NCBI GenBank assembly: GCA_003249625.1
Contig: QKII01000163.1
Coordinates: 1-25,471, forward strand
From: Propionivibrio sp.
GTDB taxonomy: Bacteria > Pseudomonadota > Gammaproteobacteria > Burkholderiales > Rhodocyclaceae
Reading direction: 5' to 3'
DNA: 25,471 bases
Shown here in pieces: positions 1 through 15,896 of the stretch. The position numbers and the translations under genes were made by a program. The notes under the pieces are model-generated. The model was not told the origin of the DNA and made no database searches. It worked only from the letters and a program-made list of their open reading frames with translations. How positions within the stretch are numbered: position 1 is the stretch's first letter; each line of letters opens with the position of its first letter.

Positions 1-1
1 C

Positions 2-207
2 TTCACTCCGGTAGTGCGCGAAGGGTATCGCATCGGGGCGCCGGGACCGGGCACCTACCACGAGCGGCTCAACACCGATTCGCAGCACTACGGCGGCAGC
101 AACGTCGGCAACCCGTTCGGCCGCGTAGAGGCCGAACCGACGCCAGCACACGGAAGAGATTGGTCGATTTCGCTGACACTGCCGCCGCTGGCCACGGTAT
201 TTCTTGA

Positions 208-220
<13 letters not shown>
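2..220 (+). CDS. glgB: 1,4-alpha-glucan branching enzyme, C-terminal fragment (5' end outside window)
   Basis: GlgB cuts alpha-1,4-glucan chains and rejoins them as alpha-1,6 branches during cytoplasmic glycogen synthesis. Only the last 72 residues are in the window, reading in frame from base 2. They match the C-terminal all-beta domain of the family: an 'FTPV.R.GYRIG' strand, then '[13 protein letters not shown]', then '[13 protein letters not shown]' close to the end. The catalytic GH13 barrel lies off the left edge and cannot be checked. The stop overlaps the start of glgX by 13 bases, so the two are very likely co-transcribed and translationally coupled. A GlgB-like C-terminus could also belong to a trehalose/GlgE-type cluster, but the glgX and malQ neighbours favour ordinary glycogen metabolism. 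Confidence 0.9.
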
Positions 221-2196
<1,976 letters not shown>

Positions 2197-2200
2197 AGCC

Positions 2201-3760
2201 ATGACCTACAACCGACACAGCGGCATCCTGCTCCATCCGACCTCACTCCCGGGCCGCTTCGGTTCCGGCGATCTCGGACCCGCCGCCTATCACTTCGTCG
2301 ACTGGCTTGTCGCGGGTGGTCAGACACTGTGGCAGATCCTCCCGCTAGGGGGCATCGGCCCGGGGAATTCGCCGTACATGAGCCCGTCGGCATTCGCAGG
2401 AAACGAACTGTTGATCGATCTGGAGCACTTGCGCGACTGCGGCTGGCTCACGGACACGGACATCGCCCCCGACCCGCTCTTCAGGAACGACCGCGTCAAT
2501 TATCCCGTCGTCAAACCTTTTCGCATGTCCCGGCTTAGGCTCGCCGCAGAGCGATTCTTTGCCGACCCGCGTCAGGATGCACGCAAGGACTTTCTGGCAT
2601 TTTGTCAGCAAGAGTGCGACTGGCTCGAAGACTATGCGCTGTTCATGGCGCTCGATGGCAGGCTGAGTCCGTACGGCAAGGTCTGGCAGGATTTGCCTCA
2701 CGAGCTTGTCCAACGCAAGGCCAAGGCACTGCGCGAGGCCGCAAATTCGCTGGTTGATGAGTGTAACTTCTGGCGTTTCTGCCAATGGTGTTTCAACGAA
2801 CAGTGGATGGCCCTCAAGCGTTACGCCAACGAACGAGGCATCCGCATTGTCGGTGACATGCCAATATTCGTCTCGGCGCACAGCGCCGACGTGTGGGCGC
2901 ATCAGCGGTTATTCGACCTCGACGCCACGGGCCATCCTCGCGTCATTGCCGGCGTCCCGCCGGACTACTTCAGCGCCACCGGGCAGCGCTGGGGCAACCC
3001 GCTCTACCGATGGACCGAGCACGCCAAAGACGGCTACACCTGGTGGACGGAACGTCTGCGCCGTGCGCTCAAGTTGACCGACGTCGTACGCATCGATCAT
3101 TTCCGGGGATTCGAATCGTATTGGGAAATACCAGCCACCGCGCCAACGGCCATTAACGGACGCTGGCTTTCCGGCCCAGGAGAGGCGCTTTTCACCGAAA
3201 TGCGAAAAGCATTGGAAATCAAGAACACAAAAGACCTGGGCGATATCAGAATCATCGCCGAGGATCTTGGCGTTATCACCCCTGAGGTCACGGCGTTACG
3301 CAAGGCCGTGGGTTTCCCCGGCATGCGCATCCTGCAGTTCGCCTTCGATGGTCATAGCGACAATCTGTATCTGCCGCACAACTTCGAGCCGCTCTCCGTC
3401 GTGTATACGGGCACACATGACAATGACACGACTCTCGGCTGGTGGCGCTCCCTTCCCGAACAGGACCGGCACTACGTGCGCCGTTATCTCGGCATCAGTG
3501 GCGAGGCGATTCAGTGGGACTTGATTCACGCCGCCTCGGCATCGGTCGCGGTCATTTTCATTGCCCCCATGCAGGACGTGCTTGGTCTTGACTCCTCCGC
3601 ACGCATGAATCTACCCGGCACCGACGGCGGCTCTTGGGAATGGCGCTTTACCTGGGAGCAGGTCGCCCCGTGGCATGCCGAACGCCTCGCCGAACTAGGC
3701 CGCCTTTATGGTCGTACACCGCGCCGTCGAACCGATGATCCGACAGTTTTGGCACATTAA
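2201..3760 (+). CDS. malQ: 4-alpha-glucanotransferase (amylomaltase, GH77)
   Basis: MalQ transfers maltooligosyl units between alpha-1,4-glucans and releases glucose, recycling the short dextrins made by GlgX and phosphorylase. The 519 residues fit the short Thermus-type amylomaltases rather than the longer enterobacterial form. Catalytic signatures are 'VRIDHFRGFESYW' (nucleophile Asp299), 'IIAEDLGVITPEV' (acid/base Glu354) and 'YTGTHDNDTTLGWW' (Asp407). The family opening 'SGILLHPTSLPGRFGSGDLG' is also present. I chose the ATG at 2201 because an AAGGA lies at 2189-2193 and the family homology starts there; the reading frame stays open further upstream to a TTG at 2159, which would run back into glgX. 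It is the third gene of the glgB-glgX-malQ transcription unit. No convincing terminator follows it. Confidence 0.95.
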   Translation: MTYNRHSGILLHPTSLPGRFGSGDLGPAAYHFVDWLVAGGQTLWQILPLGGIGPGNSPYMSPSAFAGNELLIDLEHLRDCGWLTDTDIAPDPLFRNDRVNYPVVKPFRMSRLRLAAERFFADPRQDARKDFLAFCQQECDWLEDYALFMALDGRLSPYGKVWQDLPHELVQRKAKALREAANSLVDECNFWRFCQWCFNEQWMALKRYANERGIRIVGDMPIFVSAHSADVWAHQRLFDLDATGHPRVIAGVPPDYFSATGQRWGNPLYRWTEHAKDGYTWWTERLRRALKLTDVVRIDHFRGFESYWEIPATAPTAINGRWLSGPGEALFTEMRKALEIKNTKDLGDIRIIAEDLGVITPEVTALRKAVGFPGMRILQFAFDGHSDNLYLPHNFEPLSVVYTGTHDNDTTLGWWRSLPEQDRHYVRRYLGISGEAIQWDLIHAASASVAVIFIAPMQDVLGLDSSARMNLPGTDGGSWEWRFTWEQVAPWHAERLAELGRLYGRTPRRRTDDPTVLAH

Positions 3761-3812
3761 CCACAGTCTCTCGTTGCAAAATGGCATCAAGGTAGCCACA
3801 TAACATCTCCAG

Positions 3813-3823
3813 CATCTCAGATG
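3813..3823. repeat. Short perfect palindrome upstream of the AlgP-like gene
   Basis: CATCTCAGATG is a perfect inverted repeat (5-bp arms around one base) in the 130-base gap between malQ and the AlgP-like gene, 67 bases before its ATG. It could be a regulator site or chance. No convincing -35/-10 pair is visible nearby: TTGATC at 3845 with TATCTT at 3869 is the best and is weak. Confidence 0.25.
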
Positions 3824-3890
3824 TAGTAGGATTGAAGCGTACGTTTGATCGATGGGAATACGTTCATCTATCTTTGCATAAGGAACGATC

Positions 3891-4283
3891 ATGGCTGAAG
3901 AAACCCCGAAGACCCCCACCAAGAAAACGGCGACACGGACAAAGAAGGCAGACACCGCCGCCACAACCGCCGTTGAAGTAAAAGCCAAGAAACCCGTAGT
4001 GGCAAAGGCGGCTACGAAGAAGGCAGCTGCTGCCGACAAGCCCGTAGTTGAGAAAAAGGAAGTCGCGAAGAAACCCGCTGCAACCAAGGCCGCCGCACCG
4101 CGCAAGACTGTGGATAAAAAAACACCTGCCAAGAAGGCGAAAATTACCGCCGAGCAGCGCTACCGGATGATTGCTGAAGCGGCCTACTACCGTGCCGAAA
4201 GCTGTCAGTTCAAGAGTGATCCACTACGTGACTGGATAGAAGCCGAGCGGGATATCGCGATCCTTCTTAGCGAAGCCGAGTAA
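3891..4283 (+). CDS. Histone-H1/AlgP-like Lys-Ala-rich protein with C-terminal DUF2934 domain
   Basis: The protein has 130 residues in two parts. Residues 1-84 are low-complexity and strongly basic, built of Lys, Ala, Thr and Pro with repeated 'KK', 'AATK' and 'KKPA'-like elements, resembling histone H1-like tails such as AlgP. Residues 85-127 are folded-looking and fit the DUF2934 pattern: 'R..MIAEAAYYRAE', then 'DP..DWIEAERDI'. There is no signal peptide or membrane segment. AAGGA at 3880-3884 supports the ATG. DNA or polyanion binding is plausible from the basic tail, but the function of DUF2934 is not established. It lies alone between the glgX-malQ unit and the convergent glgA, so a link with glycogen storage is only suggested by position. 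Confidence 0.85.
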   Translation: MAEETPKTPTKKTATRTKKADTAATTAVEVKAKKPVVAKAATKKAAAADKPVVEKKEVAKKPAATKAAAPRKTVDKKTPAKKAKITAEQRYRMIAEAAYYRAESCQFKSDPLRDWIEAERDIAILLSEAE

Positions 4284-4326
4284 TCAGCAGGCGTACGATT
4301 CAAGGCACGAGCGGGTTTGAGGCTGT

Positions 4327-4358
4327 AAAAAAGGGGGTCCTGCGTTCAGGACTCCCCT
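4327..4358 (-). terminator. Intrinsic terminator of the pgi-pgm-glgC-glgA operon
   Basis: Read on the minus strand, this is a GC-rich stem (GGGGAGTCCTG pairing with CAGGACCCCC, one G-U pair) with a 4-base AACG loop, followed directly by six Ts. It lies about 50 bases after the glgA stop. On the plus strand the same hairpin follows the AlgP-like gene but has only a poor T tract, so it is mainly a minus-strand terminator placed between two convergent genes. Confidence 0.85.
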
Positions 4359-4409
4359 CTTGAGTCTGGGTTACGCCAGCCGCACTAGCGACTGCGCGAA
4401 ACAGAGCGC

Positions 4410-5849
4410 TCAGAGACCCCGGTAAAGCGCTTCATAGTGCTCCGCCGAATCGTCCCATGAGAAGTTCTGACGCATTCCTCGCTGCTGCACTTGCCTCCAG
4501 GCACCTTGGTTTTTGTAGAACGCGCAAGCATCGCTGATGCGCGCGCCGAGCGCATGACGCGCGGCGTCATCAAAAACAAATCCTGTTGCCCGGTCTGCCG
4601 CCAGCGTCTCATCGTTAATATCGATCACCGTATCGGCCAGACCGCCCACGCGCCGCACGAGGGGTAGCGTCCCGTAACGCAACGCGTACAGCTGAGTCAG
4701 CCCGCACGGTTCAAAACGCGACGGAACCAGCAGGACATCCGCTCCGGCCATGAAACGATGCGACATCGCTTCGTCATAACCGATATACACAGCGACATTC
4801 TCTGGATTGACCGAGGCTGCATAACGGAAGCCGGCTTCAAGATCACCCTCGCCGGTTCCGAGAACAGCCAGTTGCGCGCCTTCCCGAAGCAGCTCCGGCA
4901 ATGCGGCCAGCAGCAGATCCATTCCCTTCTGCGAGGTCAAGCGACTGACCACGGCAAATAATGGCCCGCGCGCGTCGGTAGACAACCCGAACTCGGCCTG
5001 CAAGGCAGCCTTGCATGTCTTTTTTCCTTCCAGATCATCTGCCGTATAGGAGGCGGCAATCTTGGCATCGGCAGGGTTCCAGATCGAATAATCCACGCCG
5101 TTGAGAATCCCGGACAAATCGCTGCCACGATCCCTCATGACACCATCGAGACCACAACCAAACTCCGGAGTACAGATTTCGCGGGCATAGTTCGGACTGA
5201 CCGTCGTAATCTTGCTGGAGTACACCAAGCCGGCTTTCAGGAAGGAAATCTTGCCGTGAAACTCCATCCCGTACGGCGTCAGCTTGCGTAACGGCAAGCC
5301 AAGGTCATGGTGACACTCCATCGGGAAAATACCGCGGAATGCGAGGTTATGGATGGTAAACACAGTCGGCGTTTTCAAGCCGGGATTCTGAACGATATAG
5401 GCTGACGCGAGGCCGGCATGCCAGTCGTGCGCATGCACGACGTCTGGAACCCACTGGCTGTCCAACTCTCCGGATGCCAGATGGGCCGCAACCCAGCCGA
5501 GCAGACCGAACCGGCGATGGTTGTCACTCCAGTCATGCCCGTCCGGGCCGACATAGGGATTTCCCTCGCGTCGATACAGGAATGGCGCCTCGATCACATA
5601 GGCCGGCAAACCACTGTCAGGCAAGCGGCCGATGCTGAGTGTTACGACTGCCGCACCAAAAACGGGCCCGATTTGAAGCACCGGCTTCAGGCCGACGACA
5701 CCACCGAGAACGCCAGGCAAGCCGGGGAGCAGGACACGAACATCCAGCCCCCGATTCGCCAATGCCGGAGGCAACGACCCCATGACATCGGCAAGACCAC
5801 CTGTCTTGACGAGAGGGAAAAGCTCCGAAGCTACGTGAAGTATGCGCAT
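4410..5849 (-). CDS. glgA: Glycogen synthase (ADP-glucose-dependent, GT5)
   Basis: GlgA adds glucose from ADP-glucose to the non-reducing end of glycogen by an alpha-1,4 bond. The 479 residues match the bacterial family. The N-terminal ADP-glucose loop 'VKTGGLADV' has Lys15. 'HAHDWHAG' is at residues 139-146, 'VSRLTSQKG' at 301-309 carries the conserved Arg and Lys of the donor site, and '[17 protein letters not shown]' carries Glu380, the conserved GT-B C-terminal glutamate. It is the last gene of the minus-strand operon, 26 bases after glgC. Unlike its operon partners it has no recognisable Shine-Dalgarno before the ATG; the spacer is AT-rich, so translation may depend on ribosomes arriving from glgC. 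A strong terminator follows. Confidence 0.97.
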   Translation of the reverse strand: MRILHVASELFPLVKTGGLADVMGSLPPALANRGLDVRVLLPGLPGVLGGVVGLKPVLQIGPVFGAAVVTLSIGRLPDSGLPAYVIEAPFLYRREGNPYVGPDGHDWSDNHRRFGLLGWVAAHLASGELDSQWVPDVVHAHDWHAGLASAYIVQNPGLKTPTVFTIHNLAFRGIFPMECHHDLGLPLRKLTPYGMEFHGKISFLKAGLVYSSKITTVSPNYAREICTPEFGCGLDGVMRDRGSDLSGILNGVDYSIWNPADAKIAASYTADDLEGKKTCKAALQAEFGLSTDARGPLFAVVSRLTSQKGMDLLLAALPELLREGAQLAVLGTGEGDLEAGFRYAASVNPENVAVYIGYDEAMSHRFMAGADVLLVPSRFEPCGLTQLYALRYGTLPLVRRVGGLADTVIDINDETLAADRATGFVFDDAARHALGARISDACAFYKNQGAWRQVQQRGMRQNFSWDDSAEHYEALYRGL

Positions 5850-5875
5850 GTAATATACAAACCAATCCCAAAAAA

Positions 5876-7147
5876 TTACCGCAGACGTTCGACCATTTGC
5901 CGCGTAACAAGAACAACGCCATTATCGGTGCGGCGGAAGCGGCGCGCATCTTCCGCGGGATCCTCGCCAATGACCATCCCCGGCGGAATACTTACACCGT
6001 GATCGATGATGCAGCGGTTCAGACGGGCACCTCGCCCGATTTCCACGTCCGGCAACAAGACCGACCAGTTGATCTTGGAATATGAATGCACCCGACAGCC
6101 GGAAAACAGCAGGGAGCGATTCAACTCGCCCGAGACAATGCAACCACCGGAAACCGTCGACTCGATAGCCACTCCATGCCGATCGATCTGGTTGTGTACG
6201 AATTTGGCAGCGGGCAGTTGCTGCTGATACGTCCACACTGGCCAATTCCTGTCATAGAGATTCAAGGCCGGATCGGTTGCAGTGAGGTCAATATTAGCCT
6301 CCCAGTAGGCATCGACCGTACCGGCATCCCGCCAGTAATCCTCCTTGCCCGGCCCCTCTTCCGGCGCATGTACGCAACTCCGGGAGAAATGATGCGCGTA
6401 TACACACTTCTCCTTCACCGCGTAAGGAATGATGTCCTTGCCAAAATCGTGATTCGACGTCGGGTCGGCAATATCGCGGGACAATTGCTCATACAGGTAT
6501 TTCGCATTGAAGATGTAGATTCCCATACTGCAAAGCGAAACTTCGGGCTTGCCGGGCATCGGTGGCGGATCGGCGGGTTTCTCGATGAAGTCGGTGACAC
6601 GGTTGCTGCCGTCCACCGCGATGATGCCAAACCCCGACGCTTCCTTTCGTGGCACTTCGATGCAGGCCACCGAACACTCTGCTCCACTTTCGACGTGGTC
6701 TACCAGCATCGCCGCATAGTTCATCTTGTAAACATGGTCGCCGGCCAGAATCAGGACATACTGCGGAGATGGCAGGTAGTTTTCAAGAATATCGATGTTC
6801 TGATAAACGGCATCCGCCGTCCCGCGGTACCAGGACTCCTCGTCGACGCGCTGTTGCGCCGGCAAGAGGTCGACGAACTCATTATTCTCTCCACGCAGGA
6901 AGCCCCACCCGCGCTGGATATGCCGCAACAGACTGTGCGACTTGTACTGTGTCACGACGCCGATGCGCCGGATACCCGAATTGACACAATTTGACATGGC
7001 AAAGTCAACAATCCGGTATTTTCCGCCGAAGTAAACCGCCGGCTTGGCTCGACGATCCGTCAACTCGAACAGCCGGCTCCCACGCCCGCCTGCCAACACC
7101 AGCGCCACCGTTCTTCCGGGCAATTGAAAAGTTCTTCTCTCGATCAT
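5876..7147 (-). CDS. glgC: Glucose-1-phosphate adenylyltransferase (ADP-glucose pyrophosphorylase)
   Basis: GlgC makes ADP-glucose from glucose-1-phosphate and ATP, the committed and allosterically controlled step of bacterial glycogen synthesis. The 423 residues match the family. The nucleotide-binding start '[11 protein letters not shown]' leads into '[16 protein letters not shown]', where Lys35 corresponds in position to the activator-site lysine of the enterobacterial enzyme. 'AGDHVYKM', the sugar-phosphate-binding 'FIEKP' and '[14 protein letters not shown]' follow, then the C-terminal left-handed beta-helix. The opening sequence resembles the purple-bacterial type ('[16 protein letters not shown]'), which in studied members responds to fructose-6-phosphate or pyruvate; that is inference here. 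The ATG is preceded by AAGGAG. It sits between pgm, its substrate supplier, and glgA, its product user. Confidence 0.97.
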   Translation of the reverse strand: MIERRTFQLPGRTVALVLAGGRGSRLFELTDRRAKPAVYFGGKYRIVDFAMSNCVNSGIRRIGVVTQYKSHSLLRHIQRGWGFLRGENNEFVDLLPAQQRVDEESWYRGTADAVYQNIDILENYLPSPQYVLILAGDHVYKMNYAAMLVDHVESGAECSVACIEVPRKEASGFGIIAVDGSNRVTDFIEKPADPPPMPGKPEVSLCSMGIYIFNAKYLYEQLSRDIADPTSNHDFGKDIIPYAVKEKCVYAHHFSRSCVHAPEEGPGKEDYWRDAGTVDAYWEANIDLTATDPALNLYDRNWPVWTYQQQLPAAKFVHNQIDRHGVAIESTVSGGCIVSGELNRSLLFSGCRVHSYSKINWSVLLPDVEIGRGARLNRCIIDHGVSIPPGMVIGEDPAEDARRFRRTDNGVVLVTRQMVERLR

Positions 7148-7204
7148 GTCGCCACTCCTTTTATTTCCCTGATCAAATCATCAAACACGTAATCGCCCTG
7201 CCGC

Positions 7205-10506
<3,302 letters not shown>

Positions 10507-10638
10507 TGAGGCAACCTCCACTTTTGTTCTTGATGGTTTTCCGGCCAACGGCCGAAAGCCGCTGCAATCAACGAATCCAAGGCTATTCTATGCCTAATGA
10601 TCGCCGTTCAGCGACTCTTGAATCATAAAAATGTTTGC

Positions 10639-10655
10639 ATCAGAATCGTTCTGAT
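10639..10655. promoter_or_regulatory. Operator-like 17-bp palindrome between pgi and gap
   Basis: ATCAGAA-TCG-TTCTGAT is a perfect 7-bp inverted repeat around a 3-base centre, the usual geometry of a site for a dimeric helix-turn-helix regulator. It lies 132 bases upstream of the pgi start, next to a minus-strand TATGAT hexamer at 10627-10622, so it could overlap the -35 region of the glycogen operon promoter. I do not recognise it as the site of a known regulator. Confidence 0.45.
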
Positions 10656-10753
10656 TCAATCCTCCCCGACAGGTTCCCCCACGCGAGAATCCCCTTCCTG
10701 ACGGCCACGCCAGACATTTGATTTCCATGCAACAAAAATGTAACGGCCGCGAC

Positions 10754-10782
10754 TGGAAATCTGACGCCAGTTGTCGGATAAT
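10754..10782 (+). promoter_or_regulatory. Candidate sigma-70 promoter for gap
   Basis: TGGAAA (10754-10759, 4 of 6 to the -35 consensus) is followed after 17 bases by GATAAT (10777-10782, 5 of 6 to the -10 consensus). This would give a leader of nearly 200 bases before the gap ATG. It is the best-looking pair on the plus strand in this region, but unproven. Confidence 0.35.
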
Positions 10783-10977
10783 ATTGGCCCCTAATAGGTG
10801 ATTCGCAGTACCCCCGCTGCCGGGGATATCGTGTCTTTGTGGTTCGCGTGGCGATGTGGTTTTCGCACCTTGCGCGCAACGAGAGCAGTCTGGCCCCCAG
10901 TCCCCAAGGGGTCGCCAAGACCATACCACAAGCAAAATCGCCCATTTTGAAGTCTGTTTTTTTAACGAGGAAAGTGA

Positions 10978-11982
<1,005 letters not shown>

Positions 11983-11994
11983 TGTAAGACCCGG

Positions 11995-12025
11995 AAAAAA
12001 GGGCACTGCAAGGTGCCCTTTTTTT
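11995..12025. terminator. Intrinsic terminator after gap, copy 1
   Basis: A6, then stem GGGCAC / GTGCCC with a TGCAAG loop, then T7. The flanking A and T runs can extend the stem and make it look like a terminator on both strands. It starts 13 bases after the gap stop. Confidence 0.85.
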
Positions 12026-12044
12026 GTCTTAATGTAAGACCCGG

Positions 12045-12075
12045 AAAAAAGGGCACTGCAAGGTGCCCTTTTTTT
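12045..12075. terminator. Intrinsic terminator after gap, copy 2
   Basis: This is an exact copy of the terminator 50 bases upstream. Its T run ends only 28 bases before the pgk ATG, which leaves no room for a complete promoter between them. Confidence 0.85.
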
Positions 12076-12103
12076 GTCTTAACCCCCCAAAGAGAGTATT
12101 GCC

Positions 12104-13273
12104 ATGACTTTCAAACGCCTCACCGACCTCGATGTCGCTGGCAAGCGCGTTTTCATCCGCGCCGACCTGAACGTACCCCAGGACGACAACCTGGCGATCA
12201 CCGACGACACCCGTATCCGCGCCGCCCTCCCCGGCATCCAGTACGCACTGTCCAAGGGCGCTGCCGTGATGGTCACCTCGCACCTCGGCCGTCCGACCGA
12301 AGGCGAATTCAAGCCCGAAGACTCCCTCGCACCGGTCGCCAAGCGCATGTCCGAACTGCTCGGCAAGGATGTCCGACTGATCCAGAACTGGGTCGACGGC
12401 GGTTTCGACGTCAAGCCCGGTGACATCGTCATGCTGGAAAACAGCCGTTGCAACAAGGGCGAGAAGAAGTGCAACGACGAACTGTCGCAAAAGATGGCCG
12501 CACTGTGCGACGTCTGGGTAATGGATGCCTTCGGCACCGCCCACCGCGCCGAAGCCACCACCTACGGCATGGGCAAATATGCCAAGATCGCCTGCGCCGG
12601 CCCCTGCGTCGCGTCCGAACTCGAAGCCCTGACCAAGGCACTGGCCCAACCGGCCCGTCCGATGGTCGCCATCGTCGGCGGCTCGAAGGTTTCGACCAAG
12701 CTGACCGTGCTGGAAAGCCTGTCCGCGAAGGTAGACCAGCTGGTCGTCGGCGGCGGAATCGCCAACACCTTCCTGCTCGCCTCGGGCAAGAAGATCGGCA
12801 AGTCGCTGGCCGAGAAGGATCTCGTCGACCAGGCCAAGTCGGTGATGGCAAAGGTTGCCGTGCCGCTGCCGACCGATGTCGTCTGCGCCAAGGAATTCTC
12901 CGCCACCGCCGAAGCCACCATCAAGAGCGTTGACGACGTTGCCGACGACGACATGATCCTCGACATCGGCCCGCAATCCGCCAAGGCCCTCGCCGAAATC
13001 ATCACCAAGGCCGGCACAGTGGTCTGGAACGGTCCGGTCGGCGTGTTCGAGATGGACTCGTTCGCCAACGGCACCAAGGAACTGGCCAAGGCAGTCGCCG
13101 AATCGAAGGCCTTCACCCTGGCCGGCGGCGGCGATACCGTCTCGGCGATCAATGTCTTCAAGATCGAGGACAAGGTCGGCTACATCTCCACCGCTGGCGG
13201 CGCCTTCCTGGAGTTCCTGGAAGGCAAGCGCCTCCCGGCCGTGGACATTCTTGAGTCGCGCGCCAAGGACTGA
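12104..13273 (+). CDS. pgk: Phosphoglycerate kinase
   Basis: Pgk transfers phosphate from 1,3-bisphosphoglycerate to ADP. The 389 residues are of normal length. The signature '[12 protein letters not shown]' is near the N-terminus, followed by substrate-binding '[11 protein letters not shown]', '[12 protein letters not shown]' (where many homologues read 'LENVRF'), and '[15 protein letters not shown]'. The C-terminal nucleotide-binding half has '[10 protein letters not shown]', '[10 protein letters not shown]' and 'GGGDTVSAI'. A purine-rich AAAGAGAG precedes the ATG. The gene is the partner of gap but is separated from it by two terminator copies, so its transcription must come from readthrough or from a promoter inside gap or the repeat. 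Codon bias is as strong as in gap. Confidence 0.97.
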   Translation: MTFKRLTDLDVAGKRVFIRADLNVPQDDNLAITDDTRIRAALPGIQYALSKGAAVMVTSHLGRPTEGEFKPEDSLAPVAKRMSELLGKDVRLIQNWVDGGFDVKPGDIVMLENSRCNKGEKKCNDELSQKMAALCDVWVMDAFGTAHRAEATTYGMGKYAKIACAGPCVASELEALTKALAQPARPMVAIVGGSKVSTKLTVLESLSAKVDQLVVGGGIANTFLLASGKKIGKSLAEKDLVDQAKSVMAKVAVPLPTDVVCAKEFSATAEATIKSVDDVADDDMILDIGPQSAKALAEIITKAGTVVWNGPVGVFEMDSFANGTKELAKAVAESKAFTLAGGGDTVSAINVFKIEDKVGYISTAGGAFLEFLEGKRLPAVDILESRAKD

Positions 13274-13286
13274 TCCCGAGCGATCC

Positions 13287-13309
13287 GCGCAGCCTGATTC
13301 CGGCTGCGC
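13287..13309 (+). terminator. Terminator-like hairpin after pgk, without T tract
   Basis: GCGCAGCC pairs perfectly with GGCTGCGC around a 7-base loop, 14 bases after the pgk stop. No T run follows, so it may protect or process the mRNA end rather than terminate by itself. Confidence 0.5.
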
Positions 13310-13319
13310 CGATTCGTGA

Positions 13320-13355
13320 AGCGGCACCGCTATCGCTGACGATACCGGTGCCGCT
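13320..13355 (+). repeat. Second long hairpin between pgk and the next gene
   Basis: AGCGGCACCG pairs with CGGTGCCGCT (10 bp), and after one C-C mismatch TATCG pairs with CGATA around a CTGA tetraloop. That is 15 paired bases in 36 nucleotides, a very stable structure, again without a T tract. Together with the preceding hairpin it fills the spacer. Confidence 0.7.
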
Positions 13356-13422
13356 GCACTTCCCCTACCGCCCTAGAAATCCACGGCTATCCCCCCTGTG
13401 TCTTTCTGAAAGATTCGCCAGC

Positions 13423-14205
13423 ATGGACGTTCATCTCTATTTTTCGTTGATCCCAGAAGCGCTGATCGCTTCGAATCTTCCTCCGGAGAAATTCGGCCAA
13501 TACTACGCCACCGGGAGCGGCTACAAATCCAAGGGCCAGAGCCTGTTTTTCGAGGTCGATCCAACTTTCCGCAGCGAGCACTTCGAAATCGACACGGCCA
13601 TCGCCCGTTGCACCCCCTCCGATGACGGAACACCCAAGCACTCGGTCTATATCGCTGTCTACCGCGTGCTCGAGCACCTGCCAATCGCCGCACTGGGAAA
13701 ACTCTACCTGACGACTGCCTACGGACACACGCTGGGACTTGAACGCGGCAAACTGCCTGGAAAAACGGATCAAGGCTTGCACCTTTACCAGGATCTCGTC
13801 CCGGTTAACAGCCTGGTCGTCAGCAACCTTGAGCCAAAGGCCTTCTATCGCAGCGTCACGGTTAACCCAGCGAAATTCATCCAGTTTCCGGGGCTGTTCT
13901 TTGTTGAACTGGAATTGGGCGAACTGGCGAACGACCCGGAAAACGGGAAAGTTGGCGACCTGCCCTACCCGTTCATACATCATCTGCGCGAGGCGCTGAT
14001 GACGCTAAAACCCGCCACAGGCGAACAGCCCAGTCCGAAGGACAGCAAAATGGTCCATCGCGTGCATTCGCTGGACTTCCCCTACCGCATGGTGCATAAG
14101 GGTTTTTACGTCGGTAACGGCCCCGACGTCGCGTTCTACCCGATGCTCTCCCATCGTGAACTGCGCGACAAACACGCCCAGTGGTGGCGCTCGGCCGGCC
14201 TTTAA
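13423..14205 (+). CDS. Protein of unknown function between pgk and pyk
   Basis: I do not recognise this family. The protein has 260 residues from the ATG at 13423; the frame is open back to a GTG at 13348, but that part overlaps the end of the hairpin and looks non-coding. The N-terminus 'MDVHLYFSLIPEALIASNL' is not a signal peptide. There is no membrane segment, Cys pair or nucleotide-binding loop. It reads like a soluble alpha/beta protein with a tyrosine- and proline-rich C-terminal part ('DFPYRMVHKGFYVGNGPD', then 'HAQWWRSAGL'). Composition and codon use resemble its neighbours, so it looks native and translated. It lies within the gap-pgk-pyk series, so a role tied to central metabolism is possible but only by position. 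The ribosome-binding site is weak (GAAAGA). Confidence 0.8.
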   Translation: MDVHLYFSLIPEALIASNLPPEKFGQYYATGSGYKSKGQSLFFEVDPTFRSEHFEIDTAIARCTPSDDGTPKHSVYIAVYRVLEHLPIAALGKLYLTTAYGHTLGLERGKLPGKTDQGLHLYQDLVPVNSLVVSNLEPKAFYRSVTVNPAKFIQFPGLFFVELELGELANDPENGKVGDLPYPFIHHLREALMTLKPATGEQPSPKDSKMVHRVHSLDFPYRMVHKGFYVGNGPDVAFYPMLSHRELRDKHAQWWRSAGL

Positions 14206-14342
14206 TAAGCCGCTGGATGCTCCGGACATCCTTTCGCGTGGTATCCGGAACAGAATTGCGGCATCATCCTGAACCAATCGCCCCGATGGCATGCCAAAGC
14301 GGGCGTTCATCAACGCGAAACACGATTATCGGATTGTAGGAG

Positions 14343-14358
14343 GATCGGACCACCGATC
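14343..14358 (+). promoter_or_regulatory. Small leader hairpin upstream of pyk
   Basis: GATCGG-ACCA-CCGATC is a perfect 6-bp stem with a 4-base loop, followed by TTTCCC, ending 28 bases before the pyk ATG and just upstream of its AAGGA. It could be a weak terminator of the preceding gene or a translational leader element. Confidence 0.35.
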
Positions 14359-14386
14359 TTTCCCGTCATTTAGCACAAGGACTTCC

Positions 14387-15811
<1,425 letters not shown>

Positions 15812-15844
15812 AGGGACCGGACAGTCTGATACCGTTGCCGCAAC

Positions 15845-15886
15845 GCCGCGACCCTTGCCCTGCACCGTGTCGCGGCTTTTCTTTTC
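15845..15886 (+). terminator. Intrinsic terminator after pyk
   Basis: GCCGCGAC pairs with GTCGCGGC (8 bp) around a 16-base loop and is followed by TTTTCTTTTC. It begins 33 bases after the pyk stop. The T-rich tail runs straight into the ribosome-binding site of the next gene. Confidence 0.75.
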
Positions 15887-15896
15887 TGGAGACCGC

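Noticed and set aside
3891..4140. Low-complexity Lys/Ala codon repeats as a possible DNA repeat array
   Set aside because: The repetition is in amino-acid composition; the bases show no fixed period, so it is a protein feature rather than a repeat element.
6086..6994. 302-codon open frame antisense to glgC
   Set aside because: The sense strand encodes an unmistakable complete GlgC; the antisense product has no recognisable motif.
12029..13327. 432-codon open frame antisense to pgk
   Set aside because: It mirrors a strongly codon-biased GC-rich gene; the Gly/Asp/Val-rich translation is the usual shadow of such genes, and its flanks include the terminator repeat.
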